NCBI GenBank assembly: GCA_030685235.1
Contig: MU839092.1
Coordinates: forward strand, 186,001-250,000
Length of the DNA: 64,000 bases
Direction of reading: 5' to 3'
Source of the DNA: Copromyces sp. CBS 386.78
Lineage: Eukaryota > Ascomycota > Sordariomycetes > Sordariales > Sordariaceae
Shown here piece by piece: positions 21,548 through 34,179 of this stretch. The number at the start of each line of letters is the position of its first letter. Within the stretch, counting starts at the first letter, position 1. The notes under the pieces were generated by a model. That model made no database searches, was not told the origin of the DNA, and saw nothing but the letters and a program-made list of their open reading frames with translations. The translations under genes were made by a program, and so were the position numbers.

Positions 21548-22356
21548 GTTTTGACTTCTTTTTTTCCTTGTCCTAGTCAACCTTTTTGTTCAAGCTAGGT
21601 AGCTAGTCCCATCGATTTTATCTCATTGATCTCTTCTTTCTCTGCGCATTTGGTGCTGGTTTTTGCTTCTTGCCCTCCCTCCCATGTTCTTTTTACTTGA
21701 TATTTCCGAATCCAGCAACTTCATCATGCCACTCGGCGTCGAATCCTCTACGACGCCTTGCACCGTCGGGACATCATAAAAATAGGGGTTTTAGCCACCT
21801 AGGTTCTGTCGGTTGAGTTGAAATCCGGACTGCTGTGGGGGCAAGACCTGGATGTGGGGGGGATCCGAGCACCGAAAGGCCCGAAGCACGATCCGGACAA
21901 GTGGAGACCCGGGATATGCTGACCTGGCGGGCTTGATCCAGGAGACAGCCGGCCCTCGGCCAGCACCCGGACCCACCAGGACTTGCTTTATAGAGCTAAT
22001 CCCTGCCAAAGGTTTACTGGTGTGTCACATTAAGTTTGTTTTGAGCTCAAGGGCATAGAGGTAGTAAATGCGTGGCAACCGGAAGGTTGTAACTCGGAGA
22101 GAGTATTGGAAGTTCACTTCGGACAAGTCGGGAAGGAGGATCAGGACCATGGAATGGAAGTGGAAGGAACAACACACAATATTTTCCTTTTTCTCGGCAA
22201 CTAACCATCGTTCAAATTTCCCACTTGTCTTCTGTCTTCAAAACCAGTGTTGTTGCACAGCTTCATCCTAGTTGCTTGTCACTGTGGTACCTCTTGAGTA
22301 TTTGGCTTTCCCAGCGTCAAGCTGTTGGGAAGGTGCGCTGTGCGCTTTAGCAATGA
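21548..22356. other. Intergenic region, nothing assigned
   Basis: No supported gene between the 5S fragment and the hAT relic. A 72-codon minus-strand ORF at 21791-22009 has no motif. Confidence 0.4.
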
Positions 22357-22364
22357 GGGGTATT

Positions 22365-23151
22365 CAGTGGTTTACACAAATCAAATCAAATCAAATCTGG
22401 GATTTGATTTGATTTATTTGAGTAATTCGAGTGCAGATTTAATTTGTTTACATAGATATTTGATTTGATTTGACAGATTTGGCCCGGAAAATTAATTTTC
22501 CAGTATATACTAAACCCCCGGAATATTAGAAATTGTACTATATCGTGATCTATTGCCAGTTCTTATATAAGGCGATGCGTTCGATGGTTGAGTGTAATAG
22601 ATTGTGCCTTCGTTGACCGATTACGAGTTTCGTCTTGTTGAATACCCTTTCCGCCTTTGAAGATATTGTGGGTATAGTTAGTATATTAATTGCTATACGT
22701 GCTAGTTTGGGGAACTTGTCCTGTTGCTTGCGCTCTAATTACTATAACGCCGGGTCGATGAGATGTTCTAGCGGTAAGTCTCTCTCTGTAATGCGTATGG
22801 TAAGGTAGGCCTTAACCTTCCTACGGTATTGAAAAGGTACTAGAAATCTATGTTAATAATACTAAAAATTATAGCGATATTTCGTTGCCCGGTCGAAATA
22901 CGATATTTTCTTTATCAATGCTTATTAATGCTTTTACATCTGCACCCAAGATTCTGTAGCAAAAGTTATACTATATGCACCGGAGAGGTATGTACGAGAA
23001 AAATATTATGTGTTATTGACGAAATAAATCTAATAAATCAAATATAGCATTATATTTGCGTTGATTTGACTGTTTTTTACCCGTATTTGATTTGCTAACC
23101 AGACGGTAGATTTGCTTTGATTTATTAAGATTTGATTTGTGTGAAGCACTG
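22365..23151 (-). mobile_element. Internally deleted hAT transposon relic
   Basis: An exact 8-bp target duplication, GGGGTATT (22357-22364 and 23152-23159), is the hAT hallmark. The termini are inverted repeats, CAGTGGTTTACACAAATC versus CAGTGCTTCACACAAATC, followed by subterminal AAATC/GATTT arrays on both sides. The interior is AT-rich and carries a decayed fragment of a hAT transposase C-terminus on the minus strand (separate entry). At 787 bp it cannot be autonomous. Confidence 0.88.
22549..22790 (-). pseudogene. hAT transposase C-terminal dimerisation domain remnant
   Basis: Minus-strand translation gives FPKLARIAINILTIPTISSK followed by AERVF, then RRHNLL...STIERIALYKNW. These are the core motifs of the hATC dimerisation domain (the Pro-x-SS-x-x-ERVF block and the final LKxW-type helix). 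Two adjacent stops interrupt the frame upstream, where Trp codons probably decayed. No N-terminal BED finger or catalytic region is present inside the element. Confidence 0.8.
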
Positions 23152-23499
23152 GGGGTATTTATACCTGGGTTCTTGGGTTTCCTCCTTTCAATAGTTTCTT
23201 CCTAAATCAACCATCACCTTGCCCAATCAACCAGTGCCTGCACGAGGCCTTTCACTGTCACATATAGATCGCACTTTGGCGGTATGTATCCATCTGATCC
23301 CATATATGCTACTGGATCATGTCAGCCATAAACAGCAAGAAGATTGAAAAAGTTATTTCCATGACTGTCATATACAGGCTCGCACGCCCGGGTATCTACC
23401 TACATATCCAAGAGGATGCAACAAGCATCCTGTTCCTCTGCTTGACATGCTGTTATTCTTTTCACCAACTTTTTCATCCATCTTTCCTCCGCTTCCCGT

Positions 23500-23528
23500 C
23501 TTGGGCCCGGGGCTTTCCCCGGGTCAAG
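23500..23528. other. GC-rich hairpin just past the methyltransferase stop
   Basis: CTTGGGCCCGGGG and CCCCGGGTCAAG can form a stem of about 12 bp with a short CTTT-type loop, about 35-60 bp beyond the stop at 23561 of the leftward gene. It may be an RNA 3' UTR structure; a function is not established. Confidence 0.4.
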
Positions 23529-23560
23529 CGGTTGAACCCCCTCATCCAATATTTTGGATC

Positions 23561-25015
23561 TCATGCTTCGGTGAGATTCGAACGTTGAGACACGGGCCGC
23601 GTTTCCTGGCCCGTCGCGTCCGAAATAGCCGTCTTGACTGTCTTCACCGACCTAATCGTGCTCTGGTCTCCATCTCGCAGCGTCCCGGTCTCCGACTCGG
23701 GTACCGTCCCCTTGCCGGCCAACCATTGCTCCTGCGCTGTTGGTTTCCTGGCCGTTACGACTCGGAGCTTGATCACAAAGCTGCCGGTCCTCGTCGTGTC
23801 CTCGGCGATCGCCCTCGTGTCTTGAGCGGCCCGCTTACACATGTCCCGCACCACCTTGGGATCCCAGCCCAGATCCTTGGTCAAAGAGCGCAGGCAGCCC
23901 GCCTCCAGTCCCGTGACGACCGAGAACAGCCAGAAGCTCCCGTAGCTGCTGTTTTCGCGGGAGCCTACGCCCATGTCGTACACGGTTTCGTTGATGTCCA
24001 CGTACCCGACTTCCTCCAGGAGAGCCTTGCTCATGTGGTCAATCCCACGCGGCCGTCCTGCTAGTCGCGCGGCTTCCAAAACTCCTTCGGCCAACAAGTG
24101 TGCGGGCGATTCAGGGGGGTAGAAGGACAGGAAGTTCTCGGAGGTAAAATAGTCGTCGTAGTCGATAACCTCGATCCAGCCGCCGGGTTTTAGGCAGTTG
24201 TAGGCCTGCTGATAGATATAGCGCCAGTCGGAAAAGGCGCCTTCCATGTTCCGGAAATGGACCAGGTCGACTGTGTCGGGCGGGCGGATCCACTCGTCCT
24301 CGGCGTTCTCGATGTGAAACTCGACGTTGAAGGGTACTTGGTGGGTTGGCTGGATAGGCGCAATATCGGTCCCGAATACCTCACATTGCGGATACTTTTC
24401 CGCCATCCCTATCGCCCATTCGCCGATGCCCGTACCGATGTCGAGGATGTAGCGGGGGTTTTCCAACGGTACCGTGGTCAACTCGAGGTTGAAGAGCTTG
24501 AGATACACCTGGTGAGCTACGTATTGGCGGGTTTGCTCGGTTTGGTCAACTGGCATGAAATAGTCGCCACAGTAAGTCCGATCGTGTTCGGTGATGTAGT
24601 CGACATCTTCGGCGTATAATGTTCGCGCTGAGTCACTGGAGAAAATGGAGACTGTGAGTACGCGTCTACTATCACGAATACACATGGCGTTTGGGCAAAA
24701 TCATTGAACGCACATTGTAGCATCGTCATGCGCAGAGCCAGAGCCAGGGTGATAAGGACGTTCGACTTGGTACGCAGCTGTCATGTTGGGGTAGGCATCC
24801 ATGGTGTATATCGATACTGTGTCTTCGTTTTCGTCGTCTACCTCGAGCTGGGCAATAGCGGGATTGGAATTGTCCATTGTCATTGGAGTGTCTCCTGACG
24901 GGCTTTGACTCCCTCCTTGCTGGCTTGCTCCCGCCGGATTGTTCACATTCCCAGCCAATGGTCTTGGACTTTGGGGTCCATTGGGGCCCGGAGAAGCTCT
25001 CTGATTTTGTGGCAT
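23561..25015 (-). CDS. LaeA-like SAM-dependent methyltransferase
   Basis: Exons 25015-24714 and 24635-23561, joined over a 78-bp intron (GTGCGT donor, CTCCAG acceptor), give 458 residues. The N-terminal 60 residues are Pro/Gln/Ser/Gly-rich and probably disordered. DENEDTVSIYTMDAY then leads into the conserved entry block (EHDRTYCGDYFMPVDQTEQT). Motif I is YILDIGTGIGEWAIGMAEKY; motif II FGTDIAPIQP; then NVEFHIENAEDEW and LKPGGWIEVIDYDDYF. This is the class-I methyltransferase fold of the LaeA/Llm family, whose LaeA member works with velvet proteins in the nucleus on development and secondary metabolism. Many paralogues exist, so I do not claim it is LaeA itself. The substrate is unknown. Confidence 0.85.
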
Positions 25016-26888
25016 TTCTTCTTCCTTTTGTTTTGGCGTTGCTGGTCCTATCTTTCTAGCGAGTGCCTGGTAGTTATGATGGGTGTGTTTGCTCGTCGCC
25101 GTCTTTTACCCATTAGATTCGTGGTTGAGTAGTTGCTGAAATGGCGAGCTAGCTGAAGGACCACATCAGAGGCCGCGTAAAGTGAGGGGACAGCGGTGTT
25201 GTAGTCGTTTTCGTTTCCCTCATACAAATGTTGCTTGATCAAACGAGGGTGTGGGGGAAAGGAGAGACACACAAGGGTTGGGGAAACCGAAGAAGAAAAA
25301 GAAAAATGAGACAGAAGAAGCGAGGAACGGGAGGAGGTGAGTCGGTAGGAGGTGAGGTGGGATGGACGAGGTCCCGGGTCATTCCAGACCTGTGATTGGG
25401 GGGCCAAATGGGAGGCGGCCAGATGGGGATGCCAGATGGAGAAAGGACGGGTAACACCAGAACGGGACGGGACTGGCTGCGTGGACCGTCTCTCTCTGGA
25501 GCCAGAACCGGGGCAGAAGTGAAAAAGACTGAAGACGGGACCAACGACAGACGTTGACAGCGATGAGAGAGGCGACCGGGACTGTTGACCGGGAGCAAAG
25601 AGTCTGGGCTCTATTCTAGGCCCGTAATTAATAAAGTGAGGATGGACGACGGGCATGACGGGCTAGCGCGCTTGCAGCTAGTGCCCCTTAGTACAGTGGC
25701 TCCTTGGCATGCCCGGCGCCGGGAACCCAGGAAGGCAGGTCCGGGACAGTGTTCTGAATGCGCACTGGTGGTGGGTGATGGTGGGTGACTGGACTGCAGT
25801 GCCGTAGCGCACACCGTCCCACTGGGACTGGCTGCCACTGGGCTGCCCGTGTCGTGATTGAATCCATCCGTCCCTGACGACGAGAGCGGAGAAGGACGAT
25901 GAGCTGGGACGAAGGCCAACGAGGTCGGTCCACCTCCCATGGGATGGGATACGGCACGGCGGTGCTGGACCGCACCGGCGCGTTGGTGCTGTAGATGCGC
26001 GCACGTAAAAACCGACAGCTGCCTGGTAGCCAGTTGGAAGAGAGCATGGAAGCAGCGCGCAGTCTTGAGAAATGGAGCATGGGGCAGGAACAAGTCTCAC
26101 CGTCCGGCTTTCCCCCGAATGGCCACTCGCGGCCGGGGACTCGGTTAGTTGGCGTTGATAATCACCACGACCACGATTGTGCCGCAAAACTGCCTCGGTA
26201 GCAATCGTTTTTCCACTCTTTGTAAAAGCCGGATGACACCTTGATGGTACCTGAACGAAAGAGATCAGTGATCATGCTGTACGTACCAAAAGTGACCTGA
26301 CATGAAATCACGTTTTACCAGGAGACCGGATATGTCGTATCACAACCCAAAGTGCATTTCAACTGAAGGTGGACGACGAGCGGGAATCGCCTGAGGCCAT
26401 ATTCCATTGACCGTCTTATCCAGCTGCCGAATCGAGAGGTCCTTTCCGACACCCAGCCTCAGCCAGACCTACCAAACCAATGCCGAAGAGACTGGACCGT
26501 GCGCGTTTGTGTGTACTCTTCATGACCGGCACTGGATGGTGGAGTCAGCCGCAACGGAATACTCCAGTCCAGATGGACGGTGGGAACCTGGAACCCAAAG
26601 GGAAAAAGGGAAAGCTTTCTCGACCTCTCCGTGCTGTCGTACTTAACGACACCAATCCAAGCAACGGAGCCAACCAATCAGCAATCCCGAACCGCTGCGG
26701 CCCCGCTCGACCCCCCGGGTACTCTGTCCCTTTCCTTCCCATCCTCGGCTTCTTGGCTTCGCTTCTTCTTTGCCTTCCTTCGAATTCTTCAGTTGGCTGT
26801 GGGTGAAACACGACAACACCAGCATTTTACATCCCACAAGACTCCGAGGGTGACAAAGTCCTCATTGGAATCCAATTCGACCACGTCT
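25016..26888. other. Intergenic region up to the retroelement
   Basis: Holds the leader/promoter of the leftward methyltransferase gene (purine-rich on plus near 25,250-25,330). ORFs of up to 202 codons overlap in four frames without motifs, so no gene is called. Confidence 0.45.
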
Positions 26889-26893
26889 GATTG

Positions 26894-27201
26894 TATCACA
26901 GGGTTAGCCTTGTGATAGTTCAGAGCATGCGGTTGGCAGTTATCGGAGCCAGGGATCAGGCCATGGCTCCGAACATAGCATAAGGCTATTACAGCCTTTA
27001 TAGAAGGCTACGATAGCCTTATTATCGCTATCGCTACATAGGTCGTACCAGCTCTATAATACTTATAAGATTGCTACAAAGCTAATCTCCTAGACTAGCC
27101 TCCATAAAGACTAGTCTAGGATCGTACCTTTAAATTTTTTTTCTTACTCCTTTGTACAATTATATATATTCTTACCTATTTTATACCTTTATACCGTAAT
27201 A
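26894..27201 (+). repeat. 5' LTR of the gypsy element
   Basis: 308 bp. The first 100 bp or so are little mutated; the inner part (for example tttaaattttttttc) is heavily RIP-mutated compared with the 3' copy. Confidence 0.92.
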
Positions 27202-27999
27202 GTTAATTATACTTTTAAACTATTATATTTATACGTATATTTCTTTTCGACCCCTAGAATCGCGCGGCGAAAAACTGCGCAATCTAGAATTATACCAGGA
27301 TCGCTTCGTAGGAATCGTAGACTCTAATATATAAAATCGCTTTATTAAGCCGCAGACTCGTTAGGATTAAACCTTAAAAGTAGTAATTTAATTATTATAA
27401 TTACGCTTTTATATTACGGTAGTCCCCTTTTAATTACGCCTTTATATTATAATAATCCCCTTTATATTATAGATTAATTTCTTTATAAAAAATAATATTA
27501 ATTATAATTATTACTTTAGCGATAATAACGATAATAATAATAATATTCCGCTACTAAATTACATTATTCTAAGCCTTTAGGAAATAAGATAAGGAATTAG
27601 CTTATTAAACGATTCTTCTGACCTATTCAATTTTAAGGAACTTTTTAATATTCTTACCGCGGATTTAGTTCTTAATATTAAAATTTATCGGATAGCCCTT
27701 CTTTAATTCGTTAATATTATTTACGGTATCTAGGATTTTATAAACGGTTTTACAGAGGATATTCGGCTACGTTTAATTTTTCGAAACTACGAGGTTTTCG
27801 TTAGAACCGTTATTCGATAACTAACCTTCAAATTTATTATCGAACTATTAGGAAGGGTACTTACGATAATTATTACGAATTATAATACTATAGTAAAGGA
27901 ATAGAATATAATACGATATATAATTATAATTCTATAATAGCGGGTTATAATTATATTTATTATAGCCCCCTTTAATATATTAAAAACCTTTAACGCCCC

Positions 28000-28900
28000 C
28001 GAGGAAATTACAATAGCCGTTTCCCGGCCCCTTAAGCGTATTATCGAAGACCCCCCGATTTTTACCGGAAAGGATAAAAATAATATTAAATATTATAATA
28101 CTTTCTAATTATAGAAGAACTAAATTAAAATTATATAGGAGTTTGATACTTTTTATTTCCCTATAGAGCGGATTAAAATTATACGTACAATATTTTAACT
28201 AGGATTAAACCTACGTTTAATATTAAATAATAATTTAAAGAAATTTATAGAATTCTTTAAAAAATTTAGGAAATAGTTATAGGCGACCGTCAAAGCTTTT
28301 TTTATATATTTTATAAATTAATATAATAATATTAACGTTAAATTAAATATTAATAGACGCTTTATTAATTTCTACTAGGGTAGTACTCCGTTCCCGTATT
28401 TCGAAATCGAATTTATTAAATTTATAGATAAATACGGATTTAATAATATAATAAAAGTTTATTACTTTCGTAATAAATTTAATAAATAGCTTCAAAATAC
28501 TTTAGTCTCTTGAAATTTCTCCGAGGACGATAATTATATTATATAATTGAAGTTCGTAAAGAAGGTTAATTAAAAATTAAAGGACGCTAATTATTATAAT
28601 AAAATAATTACGGGTATTTTTAAGGATTTAAACTCCTTTTCTAAGAACGTTATAACGGCCCCTCCTACTATAATTAATAAATTTATAAATTAGGGAGGAA
28701 ATTAAATAAATCTTAATTCTATAAATCTTTTTACTATATTTAACCCCAAGGTTTTCAAAGAACGAAGGGAGAAGGGCCTTTATTACTATTATAATTAATA
28801 AAACTATATTACCTATAATTACTTTAAATTTATTAATTAAAGCGGTAAATTTCGTATTAATAATAAATTGGCTAATAAGAAGAAAAAGGGTAGGGGTAGA
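28000..28900 (+). pseudogene. gag remnant with decayed CCHC zinc knuckle
   Basis: Around 28,770-28,830 the frame reads YYYN...NYITYNYFK, the pattern left when the Cys (TGY) codons and His codon of a CX2CX4HX4C knuckle become Tyr (TAY). Frames upstream carry charged gag-like text broken by many stops. Limits are approximate. Confidence 0.6.
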
Positions 28901-30659
28901 CGTAATAATAGCAGTATTAAGTAGGAACCTACAGAAGTCCGTTTAGTAAGAGCCGCCAATACAACTACAACCTTTATAATTAAATTGGCCACAGGTAATA
29001 AATATTATAATAAATTGGAAAATACTTAGCCTCTATATTTAATTGCGCGTAGAAGCCGAATTAAGTAATTATATTATAAAAATAACAGGATTTTTTAACG
29101 GATTTAGAAGAAGTATAAATTTAATCACTAAATAATATTATTCTAAATTTAATTTTATTATTTACGTACGTAATTATTAGCACGTATAAAAATTATTATA
29201 TTTCCTTTATTAATAATAAATATTCTATATTTATATTTATCGATTATTCTTTTATTATAAAATATAATCTTTTTTATTTCCGCTTTCTTCGTCCTAAGAA
29301 ATTTATATTTATAAATAGAAATATTAAAAGTATAATTAGTAAAGGAATAATAAAAAGGTTACAGATAAGTTATTATAAAGAAATTATTACCTTTTTAATT
29401 TATAACTTTTTTAATAAATACCCGATTATTTTAGAGTTCCTTTAAATAAAATTTTATAAATTATATATCGATTATAAAAAAAGCAGTATACATTTTAATT
29501 ATTTGAATTATAAGGACCGCTATTTATTAACGGGGCTCTTTAATAATTAAACAGAAATATTCCGAACTTTTTTTAACCCTATTTCTATTATAATTACCTA
29601 CGTTTATAAGAAGGCACTTCCTTAAAATAATTCTAAATTCCTTTCCTCTCTTCCTTACGTCTTTAAGGGCTATTTTCGTAAAAAGGCAGCCTAATACGAG
29701 GAAATTGAGGATTAGCTTATTAGGGCTCCTTAGTTTGAAGACGAAGGATTTAAAGAACGGACTTCTAATTTTCCCGCTAGAGTACTATTAATAGTTCTAT
29801 TGCAGGCTTTTATTATATACTACGTAGACGTAAAGGTATAGAATATTATAAATACTATTATTATCTTCGTATTAATTAAGTAGGATATATTATACGAACT
29901 ATATATTAAATTTAATAGAAGATATATATTAGCAGGTATACGCTATATTAATATTTGGGCAAAAAAGTATATTAAAGGTAATATAAACCCTATTAATATT
30001 AGGGAATTTAACGCCACTACTTTTAATTTCATTTATAAAAAGGACCGATTTTAATTATACATTACTAATTATATTTAATTAAAGAAGTTAATTACCGTTT
30101 TAGAATTCTAGGAGATAGATTTTACGTACGAAGTTATAGAAAATATTATCGAAGGGCGAAGGGAGAAGTATAAGGACGATTTTCTATATTCCTTCTATTC
30201 CTTTATTAATAATATAGCTAGTAAGTATAGATTTAAAATAGAAAAAGAAACGGCGGTAATTATTAAATTTATTATTTTAATAAAGGATTTAATTAAAAAT
30301 ATACTACTTTATAAAGAAATTATCTATTGCATTTATTTAGTAAAGGTAATAGAGGAGGATATTTAAAAATTCTTTAATAAAATAGATAAGCCTTAGAAAA
30401 TTAAGGAAGAAATAAAAAGAATATTAATAAATTATTATTAATTATATATTAACATTTTTCTTCTTACGTTAGCTAATAAAATACCCCTATACTATTTATA
30501 CAATTATAAAATCGAATTTAAATTAAAAAAATAATTATTATACGCTAAATTTAAATTAATATTATTTATCGAAGTTATTATTATTAAGAAGTAGATTAAC
30601 GAGAATTTTAAAAAGAAGTTTATCCGTCCTTCCTAATCCGCTGCCGTTTCATTTATTTT

Positions 30660-33600
30660 ATTAATATAGAAGCCGGGCGGGGGAGTCCGTATTTACGTTA
30701 ATTACTATAATATTAATAATATTATTTTAAAAATATAATATCCGATTCTATTAATTAAAGAAATTTTTAACGTTATTTACAAGGCGAAGATCTTTATTAA
30801 ATTCGATATTATTAATATATTTAATAAGATACGGATAAAGGAGGGCTACGAGTAGTTTATTATATTTATTACCCGCTTTAGGCTTTTCGAATCTTTAATA
30901 TACCTATTTAATTTATAAGGGGTACCGGGGACGTTCTAAAATTATATTAATAACGTTTTATATAATATTTTTAATATATATGCTATTACTTACTTTAATA
31001 ATATCCTCGTCTATTCGGAGAATAAAAAGGACTATATAAAGTATATTAGCGAGGTCCTACGGAAGATAATCGACGCAAGCCTACAAATCGATATTAATAA
31101 GTGCGATTTCTATACGAAATAGACTAAGTATTTAAGGTTTATTATTACTCCTAAAAGTATTAAAATAAACCCGGAGAAAGTAATAATAATTATTTCGTAG
31201 GAAGTTCTAAATATTAAAAAGGCGCTATAGCGTTTTTTAAAATTCGCTAATTTCTATTGGCAGTTTATTAAATACTTTTCTATTTTAGTAGGACTATTAT
31301 ACAAATTAATAAAGAAGACTATTAAGGATTAGAAATAGGAGGATTAATATTAATATTCTTTTAATACGTTTAAACGAATTTTTATTAGTAAATTAGTATT
31401 ACGGATTTACAATTAATTTAAATAGACAATTATAGAAACGGATATTTTAAATTGGGTTTATAGCAATATTTTCTCTTAATATAACGAAGACGGGGTATTA
31501 TAATTAATAATTTATTTTAATTAATAATATTCGTTAGTAGAATATAATTATAATATTTATAATAAAAAATTATTTACTATTATTAAAACGCTAGAAGAGT
31601 AGAAACTAAAGTTAGAGGGAATATAATAGCCGTTCAAAATTTTAATAGATTATAAAAGATTAAAGTTATTTATAGTTAATAAATAATTAATATTATAGTA
31701 TATAAAGTAATTATAATTTCTTTCCCGCTTTAATTTTATTATTTAGTACTAATTAGGTTTATTATAAGTCCGCTTTAATATATTAAATTATAAATTAGAA
31801 GATATTTTAAAATATAAAGGCGATGAACGCTTCTTAATAAAGAATAAAATTTTATTAGAGAAGAATATTTTTATTAATAATTCCTATATTTTAGAAGATA
31901 AGGGAGATTTAGAAGTTTTCGTCGGGATAATTTACTTTTACAATTTAGAAATTATAAACGAAACGTCGGTAAATAATTTAATAACGGAAATTTATAAAAA
32001 ATTAACCCTTCTTTAGGATGTATTCGCCTATTTAATAAATTTAGTAAGGAAAATATAATTAAAGGAAGTTAAAGGGAATTTTAAAAAGTTTTCGTTCGTA
32101 GAATGCCGTGCTATATAAGGCCGGATTTATTATTATAGTTTAGTTCTCCTTAACCCTGGAGACGTTAAGGTCTACTATTAATTAATTTACTATACTTATA
32201 ATACGTTAAGAGCGGGGTATTTAGGGAGGGAGAAAATTTATAGCCTTTTCCTCCAATTTTTCTTTTGGCTAAGGATATACGACGTAGTAAAGACTTATTA
32301 TAAGAGAAAGTCTTTTCGCACCGCTATCAAAGTCTATTCGCACCGCCGTCTAAAATTTTAATAAGGTATAACTTAAGTAAGTAGTGACCTCCAAATATAA
32401 AAGTAGTATTTTTGAGTTCCGTAAGACTTTCTCTATTATAAAATACTTACTAACTCTTCTACCCCCTTTCCTATTTACTATTTTAAGAAATATAAGAAAT
32501 TCTAAAGTAAATTTTCTTTTCTTTAAATTATTAGTAGGTTTAAATGCTGCGGCAGTGTCTAAGGGCCGATTTAGGCCCTATTAAATAGAGTAGAAAATTA
32601 CAAAAATTCCAACCCTACTTTGGGGCTATAGACTCTTGTTTTGGTAGAGTGACTTTAAATTTTCATTTTGGACGGCGGTGCGAATAGACTTTGATAGCGG
32701 TGCGAAAAGACTTTCTCTATTATAAGACCTATTTGACGTATATAAAGACGAAACCGTTATAATATACGTTATACGGGTTTCTGAAATTATTACCGGTACC
32801 TTTTGTTCTATAGAAGGATATTTTTATCGACTATATTATATTATTAATACTTTACGAACGCTATAGATAGGTATTTTAATACGTTGTAATAGTTGTTAAT
32901 AGGTTAATAAAGATACGGTATTTTATTTTTATAGTAGGGCTAACTACGGAGGAATTAGCGGACCGCTTTATAGAGTAGGTTTATAGTATTTATAATTTAT
33001 TTAATACTATTATATCTAATTGGGGTTCCTAATTTATTTTATAATTTTAAAGAACGTTATTAATAAAATTGGAAATTAATTTTACGCCCTCCTCCGCTTT
33101 TCACCTAATTACAAACGGGTAGATAGAATATCTTAACGCGGAAATAGAAAAATATTTACGAATTTTTATTAATTAAATATAAGATAATTAGGTCAATTAA
33201 TTATTAATAGCGGAATTTACTGCTAATAATTTAATTTTAAAAATAATAGGAATTTCGCCGTTTTTTATTAACTATAGATTTTATCCTCGGATAAGGGTCG
33301 AGCCTATTACGCTATACCCCCTAAAAATATTAAAAATTTAATAGGATAAATATTTTAAAATTATTAAAATTACTAACCGGTTTAAAATAGTTTTAAATTA
33401 TATAATAATTAAAGTAAAAGAGGCGTAGAGGCAATATAAGGATAATATTAATAAAAAAATATTGGACGCTCTATAATATAAAGTCGAGGATAAGGTCTTA
33501 TTAAGTATAGAGAACTTCGAAATTAGAAAATTATACGTTAAGCTAATTCCGTTCTAGGAAGGGCTATTCGAAATTTTAAAGGCTAGTAATTATATAATTA

Positions 33601-33670
33601 CTCTTCGACTTTTAATTAATATAAAGTATAATCCTATATTCTACATTAATAAAGTAAAATTTTAGGAAAA
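30660..33670 (+). pseudogene. pol remnant (reverse transcriptase, RNase H, integrase) of the gypsy element
   Basis: RT: KIFIKFDIINIFNKI near 30,785, GVPGTF near 30,920, YFNNILVYSENK near 31,000 (the catalytic YxDD Asp codons have become Asn, a G-to-A change) and CDFYTK near 31,105. RNase H: ETDILNWV near 31,440 and EYNYNIYNKKLFTIIKTLEE near 31,540. Integrase: the zinc-binding Cys/His codons near 32,295 and 32,730 are now Tyr, and that region is split by a MITE. The GPY/F-like module DKVLLSIENF...KLIPF*EGLFEILKA is at about 33,485-33,580. Many stops make it non-functional. Limits are approximate. Confidence 0.88.
32304..32717. mobile_element. 414-bp hAT-type MITE nested in the retroelement integrase region
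   Basis: Flanked by the exact 8-bp duplication TATTATAA (32296-32303 and 32718-32725). The termini are a 47-bp perfect inverted repeat beginning GAGAAAGTCTTTTCGCACCG. Within each TIR the unit AAGTCTNTTCGCACCGC occurs twice with a 22-bp period, like duplicated transposase-binding sites. Removing the MITE and one duplicate restores the frame of the integrase zinc-finger text. The interior is not coding: a 66-codon ORF has no motif. Unlike its host it keeps GC-rich, CpA-containing sequence. Confidence 0.9.
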
Positions 33671-34179
33671 ATATATTAAAGGGGATATAAAGGTAAATTA
33701 AAGGAGGATTATAAAGTAGACGGATAATAGGAAAGATTTTATTAAATAAGATTTGAATAATATAAACGGTTATAAACGGAATTTAAAGAATAAACGATAA
33801 GAGTACTATATTCTATAAGTACCGTTATATGTATTAAATTAGTAGAAACGGGCTAATATTATAATATGCCTAAAGGCGGTACAGAAATTCTACGAAAGCT
33901 ATTTAAACGAGCCAGCGCCATTAAATTAGATTGTTATAGAAAAGCGGTGTAAAATAATAATGGATTAGTAGTTAAAAACGGACTAACCGTTATTAACGGA
34001 AGTAAGAACGGATTAGCCGGTACTAGCGGGAAATATAGGATACAGAAAATTAAGAAAGTCGCTGCGTAGAGCGGTAGCGGCTATAGAGGCTTTTATAAGG
34101 TAAATTAAATAATTAATAGGCATTTTAATCGTTTTATATATTGTTAATTAATTATACGGCTTCTTTTAGTCTAGGGTAG

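Noticed and set aside
23530..23610. tRNA-like T-loop text (gattcgaac) beside the methyltransferase stop
   Set aside because: It is the coding sequence for the C-terminal residues SNLTEA; no acceptor stem or A box accompanies it.
25678..26187. Overlapping ORFs of 130-169 codons on the minus strand
   Set aside because: Three frames are open at once, a composition effect; no motif.
32384..32584. 66-codon ORF inside the MITE
   Set aside because: Phe/Leu-rich, no transposase motif and far too short; the element is non-autonomous.
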